DNA of 64,000 nucleotides. It comes from Planctomycetota bacterium. GTDB taxonomy: Bacteria > Planctomycetota > UBA1135 > GCA-002686595. The stretch spans positions 248,001 to 312,000 of the forward strand of contig JACKHV010000002.1 of the NCBI GenBank assembly GCA_020638835.1, written 5' to 3'. The notes beneath the pieces are model-generated. The model was given only the letters and a program-made list of their open reading frames with translations. It searched no databases and was not told the DNA's origin. Made by a program: the position numbers and the translations under genes. Position 1 is the stretch's first letter. Each line of letters begins with the position of its first letter. Shown here piece after piece: positions 33,592 to 47,138 of the stretch.

Positions 33592-34491
33592 ATGAGCCTG
33601 ATCGTCATCGGGACCATCGCCTACGACTCGATCGAGACCGTCCACGACCGCCGGGAGGAGGTCCTGGGTGGTTCGGCGACCTACTTCGCGCTGGCCGCGA
33701 GTCGCTACACCGAGCCGCGCCTGGTCGGCGTCGTGGGGGAGGACTTCAAGCCCGAGCACCGCGCGCTGTTCGCGGACCAGGGCGTGCACGCGGGCGGCCT
33801 CGAAGTCGCCGCAGGCAAGACCTTCCGCTGGGGCGGGCGCTACGAACCGGACTGGAACACGCGGCACACGACCTTCACGGAGCTGAACGTGCTCGCGGAC
33901 TTCGACCCCAAGGTCTGCGCCGAGCACCGCGACTCGAAGTACGTCTTCCTGGCCAACGCGGTGCCCGCGATCCAGGCGAAGGCGCTCGACCAACTCGAAC
34001 ACCCGAGCTTCGTGGTCCTCGACACGATGAACCTGTGGATCGACGGCGCGCGCGAGGACCTGGTCGCGTTGATGCGCCGCATCGACGCGATCGTGCTCAA
34101 CGACGAAGAAGCGCGCATGCTGACGGGTGAGTCCAACCTGATCCGCGCCGCAAGCGCGGTGCTGGGGATGGGACCGCGCTACGTGATCCTGAAGAAGGGC
34201 GAGCACGGCGCCTTCCTGATGAGCTCCGACGTGCACTTCTCGCTGCCCGCCTACCCGGTCTCGGAAGTCGTCGACCCGACGGGCGCGGGCGACTCCTTCG
34301 CGGGCGGCTTCATGGGCTACGTCGCCTCGCAGGACGACACCTCGCCGGCGACCTTGCGCAAGGCGATGCTGCATGGAACCGTCACGGCGAGCTTCTGCGT
34401 GCAGGGCTTCAGCGTCGAGTCGATGACCGAGGTGACGCGCGAGGAACTCGACCGGCGCTACGACGAGCTGCTCGGCATCGTCACCGTCTGA
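33592..34491 (+). CDS. PfkB-family sugar/nucleoside kinase
   Basis: A 299-residue ribokinase-like kinase. The N-terminus has LIVIGTIAYDSIET and the glycine-rich GGSATYFALAASRY motif; the C-terminal signature is DPTGAGDSFAGGFMGYV with the catalytic Asp. The middle contains VLDTMNLWIDGARE and a conserved IVLNDEEARMLTGE segment, common in kinases of this branch with unknown sugar substrate. The start is ATG 33592. A TTGACA -35-like hexamer occurs at 33501-33506, but its -10 is poor. It is followed 25 bases later by the ThpR gene. Confidence 0.85.
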   Translation: MSLIVIGTIAYDSIETVHDRREEVLGGSATYFALAASRYTEPRLVGVVGEDFKPEHRALFADQGVHAGGLEVAAGKTFRWGGRYEPDWNTRHTTFTELNVLADFDPKVCAEHRDSKYVFLANAVPAIQAKALDQLEHPSFVVLDTMNLWIDGAREDLVALMRRIDAIVLNDEEARMLTGESNLIRAASAVLGMGPRYVILKKGEHGAFLMSSDVHFSLPAYPVSEVVDPTGAGDSFAGGFMGYVASQDDTSPATLRKAMLHGTVTASFCVQGFSVESMTEVTREELDRRYDELLGIVTV

Positions 34492-34516
34492 GCGGCGTGG
34501 CCGCATCCGCGTCCCG

Positions 34517-35116
34517 ATGGACAAGCGTCGACTGTTCTACGCCTTGCCCGTGGACGCTGAGTTCGCGCGCGAGTGGCACGCGGCCTTCGGTCAGGCACTC
34601 GAGCGCTGCGCGGGGCCGCAATGCGCCGCGCGGCTGCGGCGCGTGCCGCCGGAGGAGTGGCACTTGACGCTCGCCTTCCTCGGCATGACGCCCGAGGAGG
34701 CACTGCCGCGCTTGTCCGCCGAGGTCGGGCCGCGCGTGGCCCGCTGCGCGGCGCCGCACGTCGTCGAGTTGGCCGGCGGGGCATTCCCCGCGCGGGGATC
34801 GGCGCGCGTGCTGTGGTACGGCCCGCGGGAGGATTCGGGCGCGGTCGGCACGCTCGACGGACTGGCGCGATCCGTGCGCGAGGGGGTAGAGGTCGCTCTT
34901 CCCGGCAGTCTGCCCGCGGAAGAGGTGTTTCGCCCGCACCTGACCGGCGCGCGGGTGCCGCGCGGGGTCCGCGGGCCCTCGCGAGAAGCGCGCCGCGCCT
35001 TCGAGGACGAGCGCCTCGCGTGCGACTGGCGGCCGACGGAAGTGCGGCTCTACGAGTCCCGGAACTCGGCGCAGGGCCCGCGTTACCGCGTGCTCGAGTC
35101 CCACGCCTTGCGCTAG
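34517..35116 (+). CDS. thpR: RNA 2',3'-cyclic phosphodiesterase (ThpR)
   Basis: A 199-residue 2H phosphoesterase with both catalytic HxT motifs: H49 in WHLTLAFLG and H141 in FRPHLTGAR, the spacing expected for the LigT/ThpR family, which opens 2',3'-cyclic phosphates on RNA and can ligate 2'-5' in vitro. N-terminal RRLFYALPVD and C-terminal VRLYESRNSAQGPRYRVL match the family. Many family members sit next to RNA or nucleotide genes; here it lies between a PfkB kinase and recA. Confidence 0.85.
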   Translation: MDKRRLFYALPVDAEFAREWHAAFGQALERCAGPQCAARLRRVPPEEWHLTLAFLGMTPEEALPRLSAEVGPRVARCAAPHVVELAGGAFPARGSARVLWYGPREDSGAVGTLDGLARSVREGVEVALPGSLPAEEVFRPHLTGARVPRGVRGPSREARRAFEDERLACDWRPTEVRLYESRNSAQGPRYRVLESHALR

Positions 35117-35205
35117 GGAACGCGGTTTCGTCGGAAAGCCGGCGCTCGAGCGGTGACTCCGCGGCGCACGCGTCGGTCGATCTCCCCGGAGAGCCGGGGG
35201 CGCGC

Positions 35206-35234
35206 TTCCTACGCCCCTCGCGGAGGGCTATGAT
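35206..35234 (+). promoter_or_regulatory. candidate promoter of recA
   Basis: TTCCTA (35206-35211), 17 bases, then TATGAT (35229-35234), about 90 bases before the recA ATG. The -10 is good, the -35 poor. I see no obvious LexA-type palindrome in the 206-base gap. Confidence 0.4.
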
Positions 35235-35322
35235 CCCTCGCAGTTGTCCAGGAATCGCCGCGACGCGGGCCGTCCGCGCCGGGATCCAAACCTCTCACAC
35301 GATCCGGATCCGACACCACTCG

Positions 35323-36453
35323 ATGAGCACGACTCGTTCCAAGAACAAGCAGCCTAGCAAGGCGAACCAGGACATCCCCCAGAACGAAACCCAGCGCAAC
35401 AAGGCGCTGGACGGCGCCCTCGCGGACATCGAACGGGCCTACGGCAAGGGCTCGATCATGCGTCTCGGCGGCGACGGTTACGCGCCGCCGGAGATCAAGG
35501 GCATCAGCACGGGCTCGATCGGCCTCGACGTCGCGCTCGGGGGCAAGGGGCTCCCGCGCGGCCGCATCGTCGAGATCTACGGCCCGGAGAGCTCGGGCAA
35601 GACGACGCTGACGCTGCACGTCGTGGCGTCCGCGCAGAAGGCGGGCGGCATCTGCGCCTTCGTCGACGCGGAACACGCGCTCGACCCCGGCTACGCCCGC
35701 AAGCTCGGCGTGAAGCTCGACGACCTGCTCGTCAGCCAACCCGACACCGGTGAACAAGCGCTCGAGATCGTCGAGACGCTCGTGCGCTCGAACGCCGTGG
35801 ACGTGGTCGTCGTCGACTCCGTCGCCGCGCTCGTGCCGCGCGCGGAGATCGAGGGCGAGATGGGCGACTCCTTCGTCGGCCTGCACGCGCGCTTGATGAG
35901 CCAGGCGCTGCGCAAGCTGACCGCGGCGATCTCCCGCTCGGACTGCTTGGTGATCTTCATCAACCAGATCCGCGAGAAGATCGGCGTCATGTTCGGTTCG
36001 CCCGAGACGACGACCGGCGGCCGCGCGCTCAAGTTCTACTCCTCCGTGCGCCTCGACATCCGTCGCATCGGCCAGCTCAAGGACGGCGACGAGGTCGTGG
36101 GCAACCGCACCAAGGTCACCGTGGTGAAGAACAAGGTCGCGCCGCCCTTCCGCAAGATCGAGTTCGACATCCTGTTCAACCGCGGGATCAGCCGCGAGGG
36201 CGAGTTGCTCGACATGGGAATGGGCGCCGGCGTCGTGCTGCGCTCGGGCACCTGGTACTCGATGAAGCACCCGACCGAAGGCGAGATCCGCCTCGGCCAG
36301 GGCCAGGAACGCGCGCGCCGCTTCTTGATCGACAACCCCGACCTCGCCGACGAACTCGACCGCATCCTGCGCGCCGAGTCGGCCGAGGAGGAACTCGTCC
36401 AGGAGGACGAAGCCGCCGCCATCGCGGAAGCGGCCGACGCGACGAAGAAGTGA
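35323..36453 (+). CDS. recA: recombinase A
   Basis: A 376-residue RecA, the ATP-dependent strand-exchange protein of homologous recombination and the SOS co-protease. Walker A is GPESSGKTT (starting residue 87), Walker B lies in VDVVVVDSVAALVPRAE, and the L1/L2 loops are in GDSFVGLHARLMSQALRKL and FINQIREKIGVMFGSPETT. The N-terminal 25 residues are a hydrophilic extension (SKNKQPSKANQD) longer than in E. coli, and the C-terminus is acidic (EEELVQEDEAAA). The start ATG is at 35323. It is followed by alaS after 109 bases. Confidence 0.97.
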   Translation: MSTTRSKNKQPSKANQDIPQNETQRNKALDGALADIERAYGKGSIMRLGGDGYAPPEIKGISTGSIGLDVALGGKGLPRGRIVEIYGPESSGKTTLTLHVVASAQKAGGICAFVDAEHALDPGYARKLGVKLDDLLVSQPDTGEQALEIVETLVRSNAVDVVVVDSVAALVPRAEIEGEMGDSFVGLHARLMSQALRKLTAAISRSDCLVIFINQIREKIGVMFGSPETTTGGRALKFYSSVRLDIRRIGQLKDGDEVVGNRTKVTVVKNKVAPPFRKIEFDILFNRGISREGELLDMGMGAGVVLRSGTWYSMKHPTEGEIRLGQGQERARRFLIDNPDLADELDRILRAESAEEELVQEDEAAAIAEAADATKK

Positions 36454-36562
36454 CCACCGGGGCTCCTGCCTCCGGGCAGGATCCCGCAAGCTACCCGGCC
36501 CCGCAGGATCCCAGTCAGGATCCCAGGGGCCGGGTTCGCATCCAGAATCGAATCAGAGACCG

Positions 36563-39238
<2,676 letters not shown>

Positions 39239-39313
39239 ATCCGCGGTACGATCCGGCGTGCCGCGCTCGTACCGACGGGCGGTGGCACGGGTGTTCCTCC
39301 CACACGTCCACTT

Positions 39314-39346
39314 GCCCCCCGGTCCATCCCCCCCGGACCGGGGGGC
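39314..39346 (+). terminator. Rho-independent terminator after alaS
   Basis: A perfect 12-bp stem GCCCCCCGGTCC (39314-39325) with GGACCGGGGGGC (39335-39346), a 9-base loop, followed by TCTTTCG. It ends the alaS transcript before the fatty-acid cluster promoter. Confidence 0.75.
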
Positions 39347-39401
39347 TCTTTCGCTCCCGATCGGTCCCCCAGGAAAGGGGGCGGAGAGGACGCTCGGCGC
39401 G

Positions 39402-39430
39402 TTGACACCCCTTCGGGGCGGCGCTACGCT
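39402..39430 (+). promoter_or_regulatory. sigma-70-type promoter of the rpmF-plsX-fab cluster
   Basis: Consensus TTGACA (39402-39407), a 17-base spacer, then TACGCT (39425-39430). It lies 160 bases upstream of rpmF, between the alaS terminator and the first gene of the cluster. The rest of the 353-base gap shows nothing else I can name. Confidence 0.6.
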
Positions 39431-39591
39431 CTCCGGCTTCCAATCACGGGAACCTCCTTGCGAGGCCCGCTCGCCGGCACTTCCGCCGAGGGCCACGGGC
39501 GCCGCGCGCAGGCTTCCTCTCCTTCAGGCGGTCCGACCCCGGACCCAACCCGCTGCCCGCCGGGACCCCCGTCCCGCTCGGCCCCCTAGCC

Positions 39592-39795
39592 ATGGCTCAC
39601 CCTAAGCACCGCACCTCGAAGCACAAGAAGCGCATCCGTCGCTCCCACCTGGCGCTCGACCTGCACACGGTCAACCAGTGCCCGCGCTGCGGTTCCCCGA
39701 CCAAGTCGCACCGCGTCTGCGACAACTGCGGACACTACGGCTTCGACAAGGGCGGCCAGAACGGCACCGCCGTCATCGAGAAGGAAGACTTCTAG
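39592..39795 (+). CDS. rpmF: 50S ribosomal protein L32
   Basis: A 67-residue L32 with a basic N-terminus (AHPKHRTSKHKKRIRRSH) and an intact zinc ribbon CPRCGS...CDNCGH (CxxC twice). Gene order rpmF-plsX-fabH-fabD-fabG-acpP is widely conserved in bacteria. The plsX start follows 15 bases after the stop, so the two should be co-transcribed from the promoter at 39402. Confidence 0.96.
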   Translation: MAHPKHRTSKHKKRIRRSHLALDLHTVNQCPRCGSPTKSHRVCDNCGHYGFDKGGQNGTAVIEKEDF

Positions 39796-39810
39796 GCGCG
39801 ACGCAACGCG

Positions 39811-40842
39811 ATGGAATCCCAGCGCATTGCCTTGGACGTGATGGGGGGCGACGACGCCCCCCGCGCCATACTTGCGGGGGCTCTGCGCGCGATCAGCGAC
39901 GACGCCGCGACGCGCCTCGACCCCCAGCGGATCCTGCTCGTCGGCGACCCCGACGCGATCGCGAAGGGGCTCGCGGAGCTCGGTTCCGACGTGATCTTCC
40001 CCGTGCGTCCCGCGAGCCAGGCGATCGGCATGGACGAGTCGCCGGCGACCGCGCTGCGCTCGAAGCCGGACTCCTCGATCGCGAACTGCGTCGGCGCGGT
40101 GCGCGCCTCCGAGGCCGGCGCCGTCGTCAGCATGGGCAACACCGGCGCCGTGGTTGGCGCCGCGACGCTCGGCTTGAAGACGCTGCCCGGCGTGAAGCGA
40201 CCGGGCATCGCCGTCACGATGAGCCTCACCGGCCGTCCGCTGACGCTGCTCGACATGGGCGCGAACATCGCGCCGAAGCCCGAGCACCTGCTGCAGTACG
40301 GCATCATGGGCACCGTGCTGATGCGCGACGTGCTCGAGACGCCTTCGCCGCGCGTCGGACTGCTGAACATCGGCGAGGAAGCCTCGAAGGGCACCGACTT
40401 GCTGAAGGCGGCTCACGAGCTGTTCTCGAGCTCGCACCTCGACTTCGCGGGCAACATCGAGGGCGGCGACATCTTCGCGAACAAATCCGACGTGATCATC
40501 GCGGACGGCTTCACCGGCAACGTGGTGCTCAAGCTGCTCGAAGGCACCGCGGCCTTCCTGCTCGAGATGATGCTCGGTGAGCTCAAGCGGCACGGCGTGT
40601 CCTGGGCGCCCGAAGCGCTCAAGAACATCAAGCGCAACATCGACTACGCCGAGTACGGTGGCGCGTTGCTGCTCGGCGTGGACGGCGTCGTCGTGATCGG
40701 TCATGGACGCTCCGACGCGCTCGCCGTGTCGAACGCGCTCGGACTCGCCGCGCGCGCCATGGACAGCCGCGTGAACGACCACATCGTGCGAGGCCTGGCG
40801 CGCGCCGCCGAGTCGGCCTCTCAGGAGAAGGGCGTCGTCTGA
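39811..40842 (+). CDS. plsX: phosphate acyltransferase PlsX
   Basis: A 343-residue PlsX, which converts acyl-ACP to acyl-phosphate for membrane lipid synthesis. Family motifs: IALDVMGGDDAPRAILAGA at the N-terminus, VSMGNTGAVVGAATLGL, LLDMGANIAPKPEHLLQYG, VGLLNIGEEASKGTDL, and VIIADGFTGNVVLKLLEG. The position after rpmF and before fabH fits the conserved cluster. A 171-base gap then precedes fabH; it contains two short hairpins (GGGACCTGTGTCCC, and GATGCC with GGCATC) but no definite promoter. Confidence 0.96.
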   Translation: MESQRIALDVMGGDDAPRAILAGALRAISDDAATRLDPQRILLVGDPDAIAKGLAELGSDVIFPVRPASQAIGMDESPATALRSKPDSSIANCVGAVRASEAGAVVSMGNTGAVVGAATLGLKTLPGVKRPGIAVTMSLTGRPLTLLDMGANIAPKPEHLLQYGIMGTVLMRDVLETPSPRVGLLNIGEEASKGTDLLKAAHELFSSSHLDFAGNIEGGDIFANKSDVIIADGFTGNVVLKLLEGTAAFLLEMMLGELKRHGVSWAPEALKNIKRNIDYAEYGGALLLGVDGVVVIGHGRSDALAVSNALGLAARAMDSRVNDHIVRGLARAAESASQEKGVV

Positions 40843-41013
40843 CGCGAACCCGCGCCTCGCGCCGCAGCTTGGACCGGGAAGGGGCTTGACCCCGGGACCT
40901 GTGTCCCGATCCTGTACGGACCACCGCCGTAGGTCGCCGCGCGACCTCGTCAGAGGATGCCGAGGCCCTGGCATCCGAAGCACTTCTTCCACGGGCTGCC
41001 AGGGAGACCACTG

Positions 41014-42003
<990 letters not shown>

Positions 42004-42033
42004 CGAAGACCGCAACCACAGGATCGACGAGTC

Positions 42034-42951
42034 ATGCAACGAGGCATCCTCTTCCCAGGTCAAGGCGCGCAATTCGAGGGCATGGGCCGCGACTGGGCCG
42101 ACGCATTCCCCGTCGCCAAGGCGACCTTCGCCGAAGCCGACGACGTGCTGGGCTTCTCGCTCACCGAGAAGATCTGGTCGTCGGGCGACGACGTGAACCG
42201 CACTGACGTCGCGCAGCCCGGCATCTACACCGTCGGCGTGGCGATCGTCCGCGTGCTGCGCGAGCGCGGCCTGGACACGAAGGCCGCGCCGATGACGGCC
42301 GGTCTCTCGCTCGGCGAGTACACGGCGCTGTGGTGCGCCGGCGGCATCGACTTCGCCGACGGCCTGCGCCTCGTGCGGTTGCGCGGCGAAGCGATGCAGG
42401 ACGCGTCCGAACAGATCCCGAGCGGCATGCTCAGCCTGATGGGGGCGGACGAGGAGCAAGCGATCAAGATCGCCGCAGTCGGAAGCGCGCACGGCATCTG
42501 CGCCGTCGCGAACCTCAACGCGCCCGGCCAGATCATCCTGTCCGGCGAACACGCCGCGCTCGAAGCCGCGGCGGCCGCCGCGCCGGAACACGGTGTGCGC
42601 CGCACGCGTCCGCTGGTCGTCGCCGGGGGGTTCCACTCCGAGTGCATGCGGCCCGCCGCGGACCGCCTGAAGGCGGCGCTCGCGGAAGTCGACATCCGCA
42701 CGCCCGAGATCGCCTTCGTCAGCAACGTGACGGGCGGTCCGACGGCGGATCCGTCGACGATCCGGGATCAGCTGGCCCAGCAGGTCTGCGCGCCGGTCCG
42801 CTGGGAACAGTCGATGCGCTGGGCCCTGGCTCAGGGCATCCACAGCTTCCTCGAACCCGGCCCGGGCGAAGTGCTGGCCGGGATCATGCGCAAGATCGAC
42901 CCCGAGGCCGACGTGGCCTCCGCCGCCACGCCGCAGAAACTAGAGGACTGA
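42034..42951 (+). CDS. fabD: malonyl CoA-ACP transacylase
   Basis: A 305-residue enzyme that moves malonyl groups from CoA to ACP. The nucleophile is S92 in the GLSLGEYTAL motif, the catalytic His is H201 in GGFHSECM, and the N-terminal ILFPGQGAQFEGMG and C-terminal FLEPGPGEVLAGI motifs are typical. It is the third fatty-acid gene in the cluster; a 147-base gap precedes fabG. Confidence 0.96.
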   Translation: MQRGILFPGQGAQFEGMGRDWADAFPVAKATFAEADDVLGFSLTEKIWSSGDDVNRTDVAQPGIYTVGVAIVRVLRERGLDTKAAPMTAGLSLGEYTALWCAGGIDFADGLRLVRLRGEAMQDASEQIPSGMLSLMGADEEQAIKIAAVGSAHGICAVANLNAPGQIILSGEHAALEAAAAAAPEHGVRRTRPLVVAGGFHSECMRPAADRLKAALAEVDIRTPEIAFVSNVTGGPTADPSTIRDQLAQQVCAPVRWEQSMRWALAQGIHSFLEPGPGEVLAGIMRKIDPEADVASAATPQKLED

Positions 42952-43098
42952 CCCCCGAGGCGGGGCTGGCGTCGTTGCAGGCTGCACCCTCGGCGCACTA
43001 TCATTCGGCCCACGCGGAGGCGCCCCTCGGCCTCCCGCCCGACCGGGGCGGTCCGGAACTCCGGCCACCGTCCCTCTCCGACACCCCACGCAAGCACC

Positions 43099-43845
43099 TT
43101 GACCGAACGAACCCTCGACGGCCGTGTGGCCCTCGTCACCGGCGCCTCCCGCGGCATCGGTCGTGCCATCGCTGAACGGCTCGCCAAGCGCGGCGCCAAG
43201 GTCGCGTGCGTGGCGACACGCGCCGAGAACTGCGCGGAAACCGTCGCGGCCTGCAACGCGCTGACCGAAGGCGCCGTCGCGTACGGCGTCGACGTCGCGG
43301 ACCATGCCGCGGTCGAAGAGCTGGTCAAGACCGTGCAGAAGGAACTCGGCGGCCTCGACATCCTCGTCAACAACGCCGGGATCACGCGCGACCAGCTGAT
43401 GCTGCGCATGACCGAGGACGACTTCGACCGCGTGATCGATGTGAACCTCAAGGGCACGTGGAACTTCATGCGCGCGGCGGCCAGGCCGCTGATGAAGTGC
43501 AGCGGCCGCATCCTGAACATCGCCTCGGTGGTGGGCATCACCGGCAACGCGGGTCAAGCGAACTACGCCGCCAGCAAGGCGGGCGTGATCGGTATGACGC
43601 GCTCGCTCGCCAAGGAACTCGCGGGACGCGGCGTGTGCGTCAACGCCATCGCGCCGGGCTTCATCGAGACCGACATGACCGCGGAGATCGACGAACAAGC
43701 GGCCGAGAACCTGAAGGGGTCGATCCCTCTCGGGCGCATCGGATCCGCGGACGAGATCGCCGACGCAGCAGACTATCTCTTGGGCCCCGGTGGGGCCTAC
43801 GTCACCGGCCAGACGCTGGTGGTGGACGGCGGACTCTCCCTCTAG
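43099..43845 (+). CDS. fabG: 3-oxoacyl-ACP reductase
   Basis: A 248-residue short-chain dehydrogenase that reduces 3-oxoacyl-ACP with NADPH. Features: cofactor loop VTGASRGIGRAIA, the NNAGITRDQLMLRM motif, a catalytic Ser/Tyr/Lys set within ILNIASVVGITGNAGQANYA and ASKAGVIGMT, and the C-terminal GQTLVVDGG. The start is TTG at 43099; an ATG does not occur at the right place in this frame. The order fabD-fabG-acpP-fabF is canonical. Confidence 0.95.
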   Translation: MTERTLDGRVALVTGASRGIGRAIAERLAKRGAKVACVATRAENCAETVAACNALTEGAVAYGVDVADHAAVEELVKTVQKELGGLDILVNNAGITRDQLMLRMTEDDFDRVIDVNLKGTWNFMRAAARPLMKCSGRILNIASVVGITGNAGQANYAASKAGVIGMTRSLAKELAGRGVCVNAIAPGFIETDMTAEIDEQAAENLKGSIPLGRIGSADEIADAADYLLGPGGAYVTGQTLVVDGGLSL

Positions 43846-43952
43846 AACCTGATCTTCAGGGAAGCTCGACGTCCGAGACGACCACCGTCCGATCCCCCGG
43901 GCGGAGAACGACCGAAACCCCCTTCTCCCTTAGAAAGTACGAGGAAGCCAGC

Positions 43953-44192
43953 GTGAGCGACTCTTCCATCAAGGACCGCGTGATTCGAATCGTCTGTGAC
44001 CAAATGGGTGCGACTCCCGACAAGGTCACGGAGGCGACGTCCTTCATCAACGACCTCGGCGCCGACTCGCTCGACACCGTGGAACTCGTGATGGAGTTCG
44101 AGGACGAGTTCGAGATCTCGATCCCCGACGAGGACGCGGAGAAGATCCAGACCGTCGGTTCCGCGATCGAATACATCACGAGCAAGTCCTGA
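43953..44192 (+). CDS. acpP: acyl carrier protein
   Basis: A 79-residue acidic ACP carrying growing acyl chains. The phosphopantetheine-attachment serine is S39 in the DSLD motif (NDLGADSLDTVELVMEFED). The start is GTG at 43953 with GAGGAA 7 bases upstream. The spacing to fabF is 96 bases. Confidence 0.96.
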   Translation: MSDSSIKDRVIRIVCDQMGATPDKVTEATSFINDLGADSLDTVELVMEFEDEFEISIPDEDAEKIQTVGSAIEYITSKS

Positions 44193-44288
44193 CGCGCGTC
44201 CGCGTCCGACGCGGTCCTGCGGAGGCGTCGTCCTCCGAGGGCCACTCGATCCAAGGGGGCCCCGGGCCCGCACCCAAAGGACTCATCC

Positions 44289-45533
<1,245 letters not shown>

Positions 45534-45546
45534 TCGAACGAATCGG

Positions 45547-45593
45547 CGCCCCGCCGTTCCTCCGCGTCGCGAGCGTCGGAGCCCGGCGGGGCG
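45547..45593 (+). terminator. terminator after fabF
   Basis: A 10-bp outer stem CGCCCCGCCG (45547-45556) with CGGCGGGGCG (45584-45593) and an inner CTCCG/CGGAG stem (45560-45564 with 45577-45581), followed by TTCGTCGTTCG. This is a weak T tract but good position. Confidence 0.55.
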
Positions 45594-45792
45594 TTCGTCG
45601 TTCGCCCGGCGAGCCCTCTCGCCGGTCCCGCCCGCAATGCGCCCTTCGACGGAGGCGCGGCGAGGCGCGGAAGTGTTAGAATCGCGGCCCTTCGCGCCAC
45701 CCAGCGCACCGTTCACAGCGCCGGACGACTCCGGCCTGACACCCCCTGCACCACAAGAGAGACCCCCGCCTCGGGGGCCGGAGACCACGCCA

Positions 45793-46137
45793 GTGCAAGA
45801 TAAGTTTCGAGAGCTCCTGCACGAGTACAAGAAGGAAGTCTTCCACGCCGAACACGACAAGAAGAGCGCGGAGCAGATCGCCACGGAGTGTCTGCACGTG
45901 ACCGAGGGCGTGCTCGAGCAGAAGTTCAGCTACCACTTCCACAAGCTCCCCGACGCCGGCCGCGCCGAGATCATCAACATGATCAACAACTACGTGCGCG
46001 AGGCCATCCTGCCCCCGCTCGTCGAGCAGCTGATCTCGCGTCAGGTGATCCTCGACAAGCGCATCAACGCGCTCGTGCACCTCGTCGAGCAGCTCTTCGA
46101 AGTGATCTCCAGCGACCCGGAGTCGGTCAAGCAGTGA
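45793..46137 (+). CDS. small helical hypothetical protein
   Basis: A 114-residue, largely helical protein starting GTG at 45793 (preceded by GGAG about 10 bases upstream); a longer frame upstream is Pro-rich and unlikely. It contains DKFRELLHEYKKEVFHAEHD and FHKLPDAGRAEIINMINNYV, with a long helical C-terminus of leucine/valine heptads (LVEQLISRQVILDKRINALV). A TAGAAT -10-like box lies at 45677-45682. The function is unknown. Its stop overlaps the GTG of the dehydrogenase gene by 4 bases, so they are co-translated. Confidence 0.6.
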   Translation: MQDKFRELLHEYKKEVFHAEHDKKSAEQIATECLHVTEGVLEQKFSYHFHKLPDAGRAEIINMINNYVREAILPPLVEQLISRQVILDKRINALVHLVEQLFEVISSDPESVKQ

Positions 46138-47138
46138 ACGACGGCGGAGCGCTGCGGCGGATGCGCGGCCTCCACCTCGCGGACGGCGTCTGTTCCTTGC
46201 GGGACGACCTGGACGCACCGATCACGAACCCCGGCGAGACGCGCGTTCGCGTGCGACTCGCCGGGGTTTGTGCTACCGACCTCGCGCTGCAGGCGGGGTA
46301 CATGGAGTTCCGCGGCGTCCCCGGGCACGAGTTCGTGGGCACGGCGCTCGACGGCCCGCTCGCCGGGCGGCGCGTGGTGGGAGAGATCAACGCGGGTTGC
46401 GGCGAGTGCGAGCTCTGCCGCGCCGGCGATCCGCGCCACTGCGCGCGACGCAGCGTGCTCGGCATCCTGGGGCGACCCGGCGCCTTCGCGGAGGAGCTCA
46501 GCCTCCCGAGCGCGAACCTGCTGCCCGTCCCGGACGCCGTCTCGGACGACCTCGCCGTCTTCACCGAACCCCTCGCGGCCGCCTTCCAGGTCCTCGACGG
46601 CCTCGACCTCTCCGGCGTGCGGCAGGCGCTCGTGGTGGGGGACGGCCGGCTCGGCCTGCTGTGCGCGCAGGTGCTGCTCGACGCCGGCCTGAACGTCGAC
46701 CTCGCCGGGCGTCACCCCGAGCGAATCGAGCTCTTCGAGCGCCGCCCGAGCTTCCTGCGGGGCGCGTTCGAGCACGACGCGACGCCACCGCACGAGCGCT
46801 GGGACCTGATCGTGGAAGCGACCGGACGACCCGAGGTGCTGCCCGTCGTGCTCGAAGCGATCCGGCCGCGCGGTACGATCATCCTCAAGACCACAGCCGC
46901 GACCGCCGCCACGCTCGACCTCGCGCCGCTCGTGATCAAGGAAGCGCGGCTCGTCGGCTCGCGTTGCGGACGGTTCGCGCCCGCGATCGCGGCACTCGCC
47001 GATGGTAGGATTCGCCCCGAGGCGCTGATCGACGCGCGCTATCCACTCGAGCGCGGCCCGGATGCTCTCGCGCACGCGGCGCGGCCGGGCGTGCTCAAGG
47101 TGCTGATCGAGATGACCTCCAGCGAAACGGATCGATGA
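46134..47138 (+). CDS. zinc-dependent medium-chain dehydrogenase
   Basis: A 334-residue MDR-family alcohol or polyol dehydrogenase. The catalytic zinc ligands are in GVCATDLALQ and GHEFVGTAL, and the structural zinc is bound by four cysteines in GCGECELCRAGDPRHCARR. A Rossmann part follows (ALVVGDGRLGLLCAQVLL, using GDGxxG). The specific substrate is unknown. It starts GTG at 46134, overlapping the previous stop, and its own stop overlaps the ATG of the UDPGP gene, so it is in a coupled run of five genes reaching DapB. Confidence 0.85.
   Translation: MNDGGALRRMRGLHLADGVCSLRDDLDAPITNPGETRVRVRLAGVCATDLALQAGYMEFRGVPGHEFVGTALDGPLAGRRVVGEINAGCGECELCRAGDPRHCARRSVLGILGRPGAFAEELSLPSANLLPVPDAVSDDLAVFTEPLAAAFQVLDGLDLSGVRQALVVGDGRLGLLCAQVLLDAGLNVDLAGRHPERIELFERRPSFLRGAFEHDATPPHERWDLIVEATGRPEVLPVVLEAIRPRGTIILKTTAATAATLDLAPLVIKEARLVGSRCGRFAPAIAALADGRIRPEALIDARYPLERGPDALAHAARPGVLKVLIEMTSSETDR

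Noticed and set aside
40886..40920. Promoter with TTGACC before fabH
   Set aside because: The nearest -10-like TACGGA is 23 bases away, too far for a normal spacer.
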